From Tetradesmus obliquus (Eukaryota > Chlorophyta > Chlorophyceae > Sphaeropleales > Scenedesmaceae), in the NCBI GenBank assembly GCA_030272155.1, contig CP126205.1, positions 3,894,501 to 3,958,500 on the forward strand: a stretch of 64,000 bases of DNA. The letters are read 5' to 3'. A program made the translations under genes and the position numbers. Each line of letters begins with the position of its first letter. Position 1 is the stretch's first letter. Shown here piece after piece: positions 35,761-46,753 of this stretch. Below the pieces are notes generated by a model, which did no database searches, was not told where the DNA came from, and saw nothing but the letters and a program-made list of their open reading frames with translations.

Positions 35761-38205
35761 ATGGAGGCGCTGTACTCGGTGATGCAGGGCCTGGAGGTGG
35801 GTGCTGCTGAGTTGCTGCTCGAGCAAGTCCTGGCCATCCTCTGCCCATAGCAGCTCGTCAGCAAGCACACAAAGCTGCCCTTTCTACTGTGGAAATGGCT
35901 TCCCGCTTGGACTTCGCAGCTGCTGCCTGCTGCTGCTTGCGTGCAGTGACTGCTTCTGCCCCTGCTGCTAACCTTGCTGTGCTGCACTGTACCTCACCCA
36001 CACATCGTTCTCTGCTATTTCTCGTTCATTTGCTACATATCTACAGTCCCGTCTAGGTGGTGGCGAGGGCATTGAGGGCATCTACGGCTCCATCACAGCC
36101 ACGGGCATGCACAAGGTGCTGGAGTGCATGCGCCACAACTGCGGCCTGGGCAGCAGCAGCACGCTCGTGGACATCGGCGCAGGCCTGGGCAGGTGGGCAT
36201 GCATATGTCACAGAGATAGACAGATTAGCAGTTGATAGCCTGATGCAGCCCATGCTTGCACCTCTGTCAGCAACAGCAGGAAAAACAGATGGAGGTGTCA
36301 CTTGCACGTGCAGGCCTGGGCAGGTGCAGCACATCGCATACTTGCACTAGCAGCAGGGCTGCTGTGCCTCAGCTGCGCACCTCCTTCGCGCTGCTGCAAC
36401 ATCTGACACCGCATCTTCTCCACATTCGCTGCCACCTGCCGCTAACCACCAGTGTGCTTACTTGCCTGCTGCCTTGCTCCTGCTGCTGCTGCCGGCCGCC
36501 AGGCCGCTGCTGCATGCGCTGCTGCTGCAGGGTGTTGCGCATGGATATGGTGTTGAGCTCGACAGAGTGAAGGTGGCAAAGGCAGAAGCCTTTTGCAGGG
36601 GAGTGCTGGAGGAGCTCTCGCAGCGCGGCATGTTTGCTGGCAGCAGCAGCGGCAAGGAAGCAGCAGCAGCAGCAGTTGGAGTGAAGGGTGCTGATGCTGG
36701 CACTGCTGCGGATGACCAAGGCAATCAGCAGCAGCAGCAGCAGCAGGAGCAAGAGTGTACACCAGAGGAGTCGGTTGGCTCTCAGCCTTGCAGCGAACCT
36801 GCCAACCAGGCAGCGGCCAGCATAGATGCAAGCAACCAGGCCAGCACTGCAGCTGCAACTGATGGCAGCACTGCTGCTGCTGCTGCTGGCGCTGGAGGTG
36901 CTGCTGGCAGCAGCGGCAGCAGCAAGGCGACTGCAAAGGGCAGCAGGGCCAAGGGCCTGCTGCAGCAGCCGCACAGCAGGCCCATCATCACCTGTGCATC
37001 CATTGAGCAGGTGCGCGAGATGAAGTGACCCAGCTTCAAAGCCAGCCGCGTGTACATCCATACCTTGTGTGAGATGTTCAGACGTAGAACCAACCCTGCG
37101 CGTGATGCTACCTGCCCCAACACAGCATGACTCGCTCTGCTCACGCAGCCTTTTGACCAGCTGAGGAGTCCCAGCAATGCCGCAGCCAACGCCACATTCT
37201 CAATAGCATGACACTCACAAGTATGCCGTCTGCTGCCTACTGTTATAACACACGTTATAACAACACATGCGCAGATCGCCAGCCTGGAGCCGTGCAGCCA
37301 CGCCTACTCCTTCTGGGAGGGCGTGCCCCTCAGCGGCAAGCAGGCCTTCGGGAGGCTCTTCGCACAGGCAAGATCGATGAAGGTGAGCAGCGCAGCACTT
37401 CTAAAACATATGTGAATTCAGTGCAACAGCGACGCTGCATTACAGCCATATAGAGCCAAGCAGCAAGCAGGCCCCTGGGAGGCTGTAAGGGCAGGCATGC
37501 AGCATCAAGGTGAGGAGCGTCATCACAGCATAAGCACCAGACAGCAGTGGTGGCAGCAGCATGCTGGCACAGGTGTGCAGCGTGAACGGGAGGGCGTGCC
37601 CCTCAGCGGCAAGCAGGCCTTCGGGAGGCTCTTCCAGCAGGCGAGCAGCATGAAGGTGAGCTTCACTGCACCACTGCATGCCATTCCCAACAGCAGCAGC
37701 AGCAGCAGCAGCAGCGGCAAGCAGGCCTTCGGGAGGCTCTTCCAGCAGGCGCGCAGCATGAAGGTGAGCTGTCGTTACGCAGACGTTTAGTTGCTGTGTT
37801 ACTGCATGTGGGACCAAGCAGCAGCGGCAAGCAGGCCTTCGGGAGGCTCTTCGCACAGGCGCGCAGCATGAAGGTGAGCAGCGCAGCAGTTACAAACTGT
37901 TATTGCGGTGTGTTACTGCATGTGGGACCAAGCAGCAGCGGCAAGCAGGCCTTCGGGAGGCTCTTCGCACAGGCGCGCAGCATGAAGGTGAGCAGCGCAG
38001 CAGTTACAAACTGTTATTGCGGTGTGTTACTGCATGTGGGACCAAGCAGCAGCGGCAAGCAGGCCTTCGGGAGGCTCTTCCAGCAGGCGCAGTCAATGAA
38101 GGTGAGCCTGGTTGCATGCTGCAGCAGCTCTGTAGGACCCCAGCGGACATTCTGCCTGCCGCCCAAGGCGCACATATGACCATCATTGATTATGACGCAT
38201 GAACG

Positions 38206-38257
<52 letters not shown>

Positions 38258-40004
38258 ACGATGGTGTGCACAGGCTGTGGCTGTGGTGCAGCGCGCCATT
38301 CGTGGCGTGCCGCCTGAGCCGCTTATACTACTATACTAGAACAACGGCCATCGTTGTTGATGATACATGACGTGTTGCTGCTGCTGCTGCTGCTGTTGCT
38401 GCTGCTCTTGCAAATGTGTGCAGGCCGTGGCTGTGGTGCAGCGTGCCATGCGGGGCGTGCCGCCTGAGGCGCACATGGCGCAGCTGGGCTTTGGGCCGCT
38501 GCTGCTGATCAAGGCCTTCCCTGTGAACATGTCGGGTGCGGCCTTGTAGACAGGCATGTTGTATATTCATACTTTGTTGCTTATGTCATGTTGGGCTTCG
38601 GGCCGCTGCTGCTGATCAAGGCCTTCCCAGTGAACATGTCAGGTGCGCCCAAATGGAGGAGCATGTTAAATATTCATACTTTGTTGCTTATGTCACGTTG
38701 GGCTCTGGGCTGCTGCTGCTGATCAAGGCCTTCCCCGTGAACGTGTCAGGTGCGGCCTTGTAGACGAGCATTTTCATTTTCATACTCTGGTGCTTATGTC
38801 ATGTTGGGCTTCGGGCCGCTGCTTCGAATCAAGGCCTTCCCAGTCAACACGTCAGGTGAGCTATTTTTATTCAGGTACCGTTGAAGTTGCGCATGTGCGT
38901 GTGTATAGCGCTGTGTATGTGCGTTTTCTACCGAAGAAGCAACATCGTTACGACTACATAATGCTTTGACTGCGGCTGCTGGGGTCACACACTCAAAATT
39001 TGTTTGTTGATGTCCTGTTGCTCCTCACAGGCAGCGGCCGCTCCTTTCAGGCGTACGTGTTCTCCAAGGTTGCTGCACCCTCAGCGCAGCTGCTGCTGCG
39101 CTGCACACAGCAGCCAGGTGCTGCGCTGCCATCCTCGCCAGTAGCTGCCAGCAAGAAAGTAATGCCCCTGGAAGCAGGGCAGTGCAGCGCAGTCAAGCCA
39201 CGCCGGCAGCAGCAGCAGCAGCAGCAGGACGAAGCAACGTATGATGATGCCCCGGCAGCTGGTCAGGTGCAGCTGCTGACAGAGACGCTGCTGCAGCAGC
39301 GGCAGCAGCAACTGCTCAGCCCAGGCAAGCGGCAGCAGCAGGCTGCAGGCAGCAGCGCAGAATGCTCAGGCGCTGATGCTGCAGCAGATGCAGCAGCCAG
39401 CGGTGACCAAGATGGCTCACCAGCAAAGAAGCAGCGGGGCGGCAGTGACGAAGCAGCGCATGCTGCTGCTGCTGGTGCTGGCTATGGCTTGAGGCCGCGC
39501 CAGCTGAGCTACTGCAGCAGCGGCCTCAGCAGCAGCAGGGCTAGCCGCAGCACGGCAGCTAGCTCAGGTGCTGCTGCAAGCCAGTCACGCAGCAGCAGCA
39601 GCAGCAGCCGGGGCACCAAGGCAGCAGCAGCCGCTGCTGGTAAGGATGCTGCTGCAGCTGGCCGCAGCAAGCTGTCAGGCAGCACTGTGGACAGCAGCAG
39701 CCGCAGCGGCTGTGTGAGCACGGCTGTCAGTGGTGGGGCTGGTACGGGTGGAAGGGCAAAGAAGGCTACTGCTGCTGTTGCAATCAATGAGACGGCTTCA
39801 ACAGGCAGCAAGGCTAAGTGGGGCCAGAGCAAGAAGCAACAGCAGCAGCAGCCGGAGTGCCTGCCAAGTAGGCCCGGCAGTCTGCGGCAGCAGACGCTTA
39901 CTGTGCTGAGGCTGCAACGTGAGCAGCAGCAGCAGCAGCAGGAAGTGAGTGAGGCACGCGCGGCAGTGGCAAGCATGGCTGTTGTGTCTGAGATGACTGG
40001 TTGA
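35761..40004 (+). CDS. class I SAM-dependent methyltransferase, possibly DOT1-like (six exons, at least 627 aa)
   Basis: Exons: 35761-35796, 36047-36192, 36503-37010, 37275-37382, 38424-38535, 39031-40004; phases close to 628 codons. An IYGSITATGMHKVLE lead-in precedes the SAM motif I, LVDIGAGLGRPLLHA (~56-70), and an acidic motif II, GYGVELDRVKVAKAEAF. A Gln/Ala-rich insertion follows. Next come PIITCASIEQIASLEPCSHA and YSFWEGVP, then a beta-strand segment GFGPLLLIKAFPV and SFQAYVFSKVA. The remaining ~300 residues are Ser/Ala/Gln-rich and probably disordered. The order of the motif I, acidic motif, late strand and KAF segments resembles DOT1-type histone methyltransferases, but the family call is an inference; substrate and location are unknown. 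The true start may be in an exon upstream of 35761. Confidence 0.65.
37320..38110 (+). repeat. six-copy donor-side echo of methyltransferase exon 4
   Basis: The exon end, SGKQAFGRLF-QA-SMK followed by GTGAGC, has its ATG at 37377 (functional) and echoes at 37650, 37758, 37868, 37982 and 38096. Spacing within the echo array is 108-114 bp. All six end in ATGAAG or the same codons followed by a strong GTGAGC donor. Confidence 0.95.
38208..38252 (+). repeat. (CTG)n tract in methyltransferase intron
   Basis: About 14 CTG units precede an acceptor-side echo of exon 5 at about 38274-38320. Confidence 0.95.
38274..38860 (+). repeat. echoes at both ends of methyltransferase exon 5
   Basis: The exon start (AVAVVQRA-RGVPPE) is echoed upstream at 38274-38320 behind its own CACAG. 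The exon end (GFGPLLLIKAFPVN plus donor) is echoed three times downstream, near 38590-38642, 38697-38752 and 38805-38855. The last echo has the best donor (CAGGTGAGC). Confidence 0.9.
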
Positions 40005-40667
40005 CTGCTGGGCGTTCTTCTGTTCGAAGCACGCCATCGCCGAATGCGCGCTGTGAAATTTGGCATGGCGACATGATGGATGCTGGCTGAGGAGGGTCTG
40101 GGGAGATATGGCCCTTGTGAAGAGCCAGGTTGTCACCTCATGCAGCTGTCTATGCCAGCAGCGTCGAGGCTGCTATGGCAGCTGCTGCGGCGCTGCGGTG
40201 GCATGTGCCGCTGCTTCTGGGGGTGCAGCAGGGGCCCGAGACTCAGAAGCTGCTGCTGCAGGCTGCAAAAACGCTGTTGTAGATGTGCACGCAGCGGCAG
40301 CATGTTGCAGATGTCGCAGTTTTCACGGCGGCCGTGACAGGGGTGGGTGGATTGGCGGTTGCAGGGTGTCCAGGTCTCACGTCGCTGTTGAATGTGAGCT
40401 CTTTGGATGGGCGCTCATGCTGGCAGGGCTTGTAGCAGAGTCCAGTGTGTATCATGGAGTGCAACCTCCGCTTGCACAGCGAGGCACACCATGGGTCAAT
40501 GAGTCAACATGATCCTGGCATGTCTCCTGCAAGCAATGAACTTGACCCAGGGATCTGCAACAGTTGTGAAATCGTGAAACTTTTCGCCATGCTTGCCACT
40601 GCCACACGCGCCTCACTTACTTTGAGGGTGATTGTGAGTTGCAAAGCGTAAAAAAAACGTGCTGCAG

Positions 40668-40803
40668 GCCAGCAGGCTGACCTTCGCGGACGGTCGTAGC
40701 AGGTACCCACGCGTGGTGCACCACGACCTTCCTCGAAGCCAGTCCCCTCAGGGCGGGAAAGTCGAAGGTGATGCTTCAACACAGGCTTATAAAGCCGATG
40801 CAT
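40668..40803 (+). promoter_or_regulatory. promoter-like module with TATA box, copy 1
   Basis: The order is GCC-AGC-GGCTGA, GACCTTCCTCGAAGCCAGTC, GTCGAAGGTGATGCTTCAA, CTTATAAAGCCG. A homologous module lies at 49117-49250. Both sit about 600-700 bp upstream of an ATG of the same small secreted family (41375 and 49776). Confidence 0.5.
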
Positions 40804-40841
40804 GAAACGTTTCTTTTAAAAAGTCGGTTATCGTGTTTAGC

Positions 40842-40940
40842 CTCGATCACTACGGCTGCAAGGACCAACTGGACAAGACCGTGGGCGCCTTGAACAGCTG
40901 GAACCTGTCTGCCGTGCTCTGCAACCGCTTCAACACGACA
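40842..40940 (+). other. orphan coding-like exon fragment
   Basis: One frame reads SLDHYGCKDQLDKTVGALNS and then WNLSAVLCNRFNTT up to a GGTAGCC donor-like site. The composition is protein-like and free of triplet repeats. No partner exon or family could be assigned; it may be a 5' exon of gene A or a relic. Confidence 0.35.
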
Positions 40941-41374
40941 GGTAGCCGCTTAACGTTGAGTGAAAAGGCCAGACTTGCGACGTATTTACAGCTGTGAACT
41001 CGCTGCATGCTATCTAGTGCACAGCAGCAGCAGACTCTGTTGCATGCACTGCAGTGCAACTTTCAAGTGACTTGCATCTTGGCAAGGGATCTGCCCGACA
41101 GACAGTCCTCTGCTAACAGCAATATGATCACAGGCTTTTACTATACATACCAAATTGCAGCTAGGTAGTTCTTGTGTTGGCTGGATGACCATCAGTGCTG
41201 CTGAGTAGGGCATGATGCCGCATGGCAGTGGAGCTTCTGTTCTACATTGGTGGAACTGCAGCAACAAAGTTGATCCTGAAGATGTGGCATGCATGCCATA
41301 TGGCTTGATGCAGCAAACCCCAACCAGCCTCTTCTACGTTGCCTGACAATGCTTGCCTTGTTGTACTGCAGGCC

Positions 41375-41695
41375 ATGCCTTCTTCCAGCATCCGCAGGCC
41401 AGGTGCTGCTGCACTGCTGCCACGTTGGCTGCTGGCCAGTATTCTGCTGTTTTTGCTGCTAGGTTGCACCAAGGGGGTGTTTGGTAACAATTCCCTGCGA
41501 GGTATGGCATTGATTGATGGCAAATTGGTCCCAAGCTCGAGCGTGCGTCGCCCTTCAACCTTGGAGACTCTCATTGCTCGGAGCGCCAGCGCCCGTTGGA
41601 TCGGCGGCGGGGGGTGGACAACGCCAAGAAGGAACCAACGTCCACAACAAACCGTCAACTATGGCTACACTCCTGGATCGCCCAATAGCAGGTGA
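41375..41695 (+). CDS. small secreted protein A (signal-peptide paralogue lacking the six-Cys module)
   Basis: It encodes 106 residues starting MPSSSIRRPG, with a hydrophobic core (WLLASILLFLLLGC) that reads as a signal peptide. The rest is basic and Ser/Pro/Gly-rich without the cysteine module of its relatives. As in genes B and C, a splice acceptor (CTGCAG) lies three bases upstream of the ATG, implying a 5'UTR intron. The stop overlaps a possible donor (AGCAGGTGAAC), so the gene may continue into an unrecognised exon. A hydrophobic open frame at 42110-42373 does not join in phase. Confidence 0.5.
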   Translation: MPSSSIRRPGAAALLPRWLLASILLFLLLGCTKGVFGNNSLRGMALIDGKLVPSSSVRRPSTLETLIARSASARWIGGGGWTTPRRNQRPQQTVNYGYTPGSPNSR

Positions 41696-43467
41696 ACTTT
41701 GTGCTGTGTAGCCATCATACCAACCACCAGTTCAACTGGTGTACCAGTGTGCTACGTAGCACTCAGTCTGCCGGGCAGAAATTCTGCCAGGAAAACGATA
41801 AACCATCACAGCACTTGAGTGTTCATTCATGCTGCTGATGAGCACATTGCAATTCACGACTTCACTGATGCTGCTCAAGATGTTGTTGCTAGCCAGCAGG
41901 AGCAGGCGTGGATTCAGCCATAGCAGCTCTGATGTTTTTGTGCACTGCTTGCTCAAGGACTGTACATGTTCAACATGTTGAACCCAGCAGCGTCCCATGC
42001 CCTGCTCTGTACGTGCCTGCAGCCAACGCGCTGGCAGAACGATGCTGTTCTGTGCTGATCCTGTGTGCCGACGCTCCATGCAATGTTTGGTGATTGAAAT
42101 GCAGGGCTGTTGCCAGGCAGGGTTGATGCCAAAGCGGTGGCAGCGTTGAGAGGGGAGCTCAAGCCCACACGTTGCAGTGCACTTATCATGCCTGGGAGCT
42201 TTGCATCCACCAAGACAGTGCCAAAGCCGGGTGCTAGCAGCGCTGCAGTTCCTATATGGGGTGTCGCCGCTGCTATGCTTCACCTTTGTGTCCCTGGTGT
42301 GGCTCTTTGGTTGGTTTTCAAGACGTTGCTTATCGGGGCAGTTTTTGCCTGGCAGAGCCTGTTGGCTGCATGATGTAGTGAACCTGGCTCGCGCATGTGG
42401 CAGCAGCAGCAGCAGCAGCAGCAGCGGCAGCATAGTATGGCGCATGCAGGGCAAGAACGAGTGACTGTTATACATGGACGGTTGGGTGCTGGATGATATT
42501 GTTGAACTTGGCTGCTGCTGGCTGACAACTATAATGGCAATGGTGCTGTACAGCACATTTACTCTGTGTGGCGCTCATGTGGCAGCTGCTGCTGGGCTTC
42601 GAGTTTGTGAGCCGCTGCTTGTGTGGCGACAAAGCAGGACTGCTGGTGTTGTTGCCGGCAGCTGCAAAATTTTGCCTGTGTTCACGGCAGAAACCAGGCG
42701 CAGCAATGGTGTCTGTACTTGCTGCAGCATGGTTCAGTTGCCAATGGTGAGGGTTGTACGCATTTGGATGTGCATGTTTTGCAACTGCGGGGCACCGCAC
42801 CACGTAGCAACCGCATTGTCACAGTGGGTACATGTACCTGCTAGGGCCTACTAGTAGCCATGCTAGCAGCGCTGTAGAACTTGTAACTTACCTACACTGT
42901 AGTACATGATGTACCTGCAGTTGGATCGGGTGCTATCACGGCTGTATGAACTCGAACAACTTCTTTCTGCGCACATCACATGTGGATCAACGGATCACAA
43001 ACATTGCAACCCATTTGGCTCCTTGAGGCAGCCACCCATTTGGCGCCTTGAGGCAGCTGCACGGCTGAGCGGCCGCTAGCTAGCTAGGGTTTTGAAGCTA
43101 TAGCGGCTGCGCTCACTAGGCACTGAATGAGTGCGTCCCTGTATCGCCTGCATCCGGCTACAGAATTCACCTGGACAAGCACACATACGTATCCTCTAAA
43201 AACTTGATGAGATAGTGATGAATTCTACACCTTCACCTTCCAGCAGACTTACCTCCGAGCTCGAGGAAGGTTGTGCACGACCGTTTGAATCGAGTAATCA
43301 CCGCGACCTTCCGCAGAAGTCACAGCGCTGAACAGCTTCTTAACTCAGGAACATCCCTGTAAGCTTTATTATTTTCTTGGCGCGTCCGTGTTTTCGATGT
43401 AGATCCATGAACGCTGTGCGGGTTTCCTGTATTGCGACATAGGGCTGGACAGGCCCGTGCACGTGCA

Positions 43468-43600
43468 CTATGGTCACCGAGATGTCCAGCTGCATGTCCA
43501 GGCATGTCCAATGGCACCAAGTCGTGTCCAGTTGGTGGGTTTGCATGTCCAGTTGCAGGTCACTGGACTGGCAGTCTGCCTGCAACTGGACATGTGCTGC
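43468..43600. repeat. CATGTCCAG-rich repeat, plus orientation
   Basis: 43468-43516 (TATGGTCACCGAGATGTCCA...) is repeated as its reverse complement at 46159-46207 with about one mismatch. Further ATGTCCAG words follow to 43600. Confidence 0.9.
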
Positions 43601-46034
43601 TGCTGATGCATTGTACGCTCGAAACCCGGCTGAAACGCCGCAAGTAGATGTTATTGCATGTATGCCGCTTATACTGTGTTACTGAACAGCAAGCACGTCA
43701 GCTGGCCAGCCCATGGGCTTGCTGTAGGGTTTGTCGATATCACGTCCGCACCGGCTTGATATTCACACCAAAGTGTGCGAGATGGTAAAGTCTCTTCCTA
43801 TTAATCAACAGTTATGGTGTCTTATGGCACGACAGTGCCTCACGGCGAAGATCAGCATGTCACTATAGCATTGCACCGCTTCCCCTGCTGCCGAAGCAAC
43901 AGCCTTTCCAAAACCATCGTGTACATCAAATGAAAAACGTTTAACGGCTCGTACAGCCCCATTGCGTAATGCAGCAAGGTATGTCATGTGTTAAAATACA
44001 AAATGGCCAGATGGCATACGCCGTGAACTTTTCATCTACTGGCAAGCATACAGCTGCAAATGATGATCAAATGATCACTGCTGACACATTACAGCGATCG
44101 CACCTGTGTCGCGCACTGCAGCTGCGTTGCATATGGTGCACGGGGCTGAAACAGACTGCGAGCGCGTGCCCACTGGCAGAGACCATCGCTGAAAGCGATC
44201 TTGAATAACAACAGATCAATGCGGTTATTGAGCGTTTGTCAGGCTGCAGATGCCTGCTCATTGAGCAGCAGCAGTCCTTGAAGCACTATGCAGCTGCAAG
44301 GTTGATCATGCAGGACATCAATGCTGTAGAAAGCGCATGGAGCTGCTACTGCTTATCTTGATACTTTGATGACATGGTGAGCGACTCTTACCCAGATCAG
44401 CAGCGGCTGTAACGACAGCAACAGCCCTGCTGCTGCTAGGGCGCCCAGCTCACAGCAGCAGCAGCAGCTACAGTTGCAGCAGTGCAGCAGTACTGCCGCA
44501 GGAATGATCACACCATCACCAGATCAAGATCAGTATCAGATGCAGCAGCATCAGCCGTGCTATGTCAGCTGTAGAGGCTGGGTGCATGCAGGCTGTCCAC
44601 AGGTGCGTTGTGTGTTACCTGCGCTGCTGCTGCTGTGTGCAGGCTCCCGCCAGTTGCCCATCTCCCAGCATCACAGGTAGGTCAGAATAGAAAACAGGTA
44701 GAAGGTCACAGCTGCTGCCGCTGCTGCTACTGCTGCTGCTGCTGTGAAGTGACAGCTCTCCCAATTAAGAGCATGTGGCTTGCTGTAGGGCTTGTCGTGA
44801 TCATTCTTGGCAACGCGCACATGAACATACGCACGCAGCAGACAGCGTGCCCAGCAGGCCAGCAGTTGCATAATGTGAAACGTGCTTGCGACGCACTTCA
44901 CACACACCATACTTGCTCGCAATGCCCCCCATGTGGTGTGCGCGCCACCCATCCAGCTGTTTCTCCCTGCGCGCATGGGTCCTACTTGATTGCAGTCAGC
45001 ATGGCGCCACTGTATCTAGTGCAGCAGCAGACAGCCTGCTTGGAGACCGCATGTGCGATATATTGACTTGAGACCTCTGTTGGTGCGCAGACCTTCCCTG
45101 TAGGGACACAGGGGCCGACTGTCCGGCAGCGTGGCATGGCTGATGCACTTCCTGGTGAGCTTGAGCGGTGTATGGCAATGCAAGCAGTTTGCCTCATATG
45201 TGCGATTCAGCGGCAGCGATTATGTTGGTGCTTAAGACGCTGCTGCTCTGTAATGTTGCATGTAGTGGTACGTGGTGGGCGCCAATCAACGCGCAAATTT
45301 GCTTTTGTTTAAACGCCGGTCGGCCCAGACCTTGATTAAGATAACGTCAACCTCAACAAGTGCCACATCCTACACTGCAGCATGCAAATCCAAGTGTAGC
45401 TGCTATGTTTCTGCTGCACTGCTGCAGGGGTGTTCTTTGAAACAACCGCTACACTTGTGATCAATGCAGGCAGTGGCAGCCTGCCAACTCGCAGCTGCTG
45501 CCGGCTACGCAGACACCAGTGCGCGATCTGCAGCTGCTGGAACTTATATGTTTTCGTTGTCAGAAGGTGGCATGCAGCAGTAGTGGCAGCTGGTGCATTG
45601 CTGTGCTGGCGCTGCCTGCAACAGGATGCACAGTAAATGCAGTTGCGCGTGTACTGCCATAGGCATAATCTGTACAAGTGGTAGAGACGCAGTCTCGTCA
45701 ATGCAGTTCTTGGCAACTTTTCCGTGTGGTGTCCTCACTGCTTATGTTGTGATTGCAGCAGCTGGCCATGGGTGCCTTTGCTGTCATGCAGCAGCTGCGT
45801 GCTGTTGATGTTGCTGTGATTGCAGCAGCTGCCAGCTTCTGTTTGTGTTGCAGCAGCTACATGCTGATTGTGTTACAGCCCATGGGTCACTTGCGCACTT
45901 AGCAGTTGCAGCTGCAGTGACTTGGTACCAGGGGGTCGAGGGCGCCAACCCAAGCACCTCGACCTCGCTGTCCTGCCGCGAACACTTGTTTACTGCATCA
46001 AACACATTGAGATAATGGTAATATTGCAGTTTAT

Positions 46035-46207
46035 GAAAATCCAGTTGCCGTGTCCAGTACCGTGTCCAGTCACCTACTCAATGTCCAGCAGCACACTGGA
46101 CATGGCCATGTCCAGTCTCACACTGCACATGCCATGTGGCATGTCCAGTTGCACACCATGCCACTGGACATGCCTGGACATGCAGCTGGACATCTCGGTG
46201 ACCATAG
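46035..46207. repeat. CATGTCCAG-rich repeat, inverted copy
   Basis: A dozen CATGTCCAG or CTGGACATG words occur in both orientations. The last ~49 bp are the inverted match of 43468-43516. Confidence 0.9.
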
Positions 46208-46753
46208 TGGTGGTACCGTGGACGCCATCGATTTGCGGTTCTGTGGCAGTGAAGCAACACGGAAAGTAAGTGGATCGCTGTACCCATCAAGACTTGAACG
46301 GAGAGGTGTATCCTCATGTGCAGCATGCACTGCATGACCTCAAGTCTTGACTCTGGACTGTCTCGGAGACCTGGCAGCTGCCTGCAGGTTGAACAGCAGC
46401 AGCTTGAGGCAGCAGTGCTGCAGCAGCATAGGCAAGTGGATTGCAAGCACCGTCAAATCAGGCGATGAATCTGCCAGGCAGACAGCTTTTGAAAAACAAC
46501 AGCAGTCTTTGATTACCGGCATGCAGCTGGCATGGACGTCCATGCACGTCGACGTGCTGCAAGTTTTGCAGAGGTTCTTGCGCTGACATTCTGATGACCA
46601 GCAGCAACTGACAGCCATGCATGTCAGCTTCTGGCCAGCAGCTCAGTGGAAGAATCAAAGTGGCAAGCTCGGTTTGAAGATGCTTGCCTGTGCGCCTAGA
46701 TGGGCCTCACCTCACGACATCACGTGCCCTGCTGTGCTGCTGCGCTGCAGGTC

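Larger units (their letters stand above)
40005..41374. other. methyltransferase 3' flank and secreted-protein gene A upstream region
   Basis: This holds a promoter-like module at 40668-40803 with CTTATAAAGCC. It also holds a coding-like stretch at 40842-40940 ending in a donor-like site. No complete gene was identified. Confidence 0.45.
41696..46753. other. 5-kb stretch without a confident gene
   Basis: An 87-codon frame at 42110-42373 has a hydrophobic C-terminal half (MLHLCVPGVALWLVFKTLLI) but no start context or splice partner. A doubled word CCATTTGG(C)(T/G)CCTTGAGGCAGC lies near 43012-43060. CATGTCCAG-rich repeats lie at 43468-43600 and 46035-46207. The rest shows only short frames and CTG/CAG-rich segments. 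Confidence 0.45.

Noticed and set aside
36369-37061. 230-codon minus-strand frame over methyltransferase exon 3
   Set aside because: Antisense of a motif-bearing, phase-consistent exon; Cys/Leu/Ala strings come from CTG/CAG triplets.
42110-42373. 87-codon frame with hydrophobic C-terminus
   Set aside because: Does not join gene A in phase and lacks a start context; kept only as a note in the region entry.
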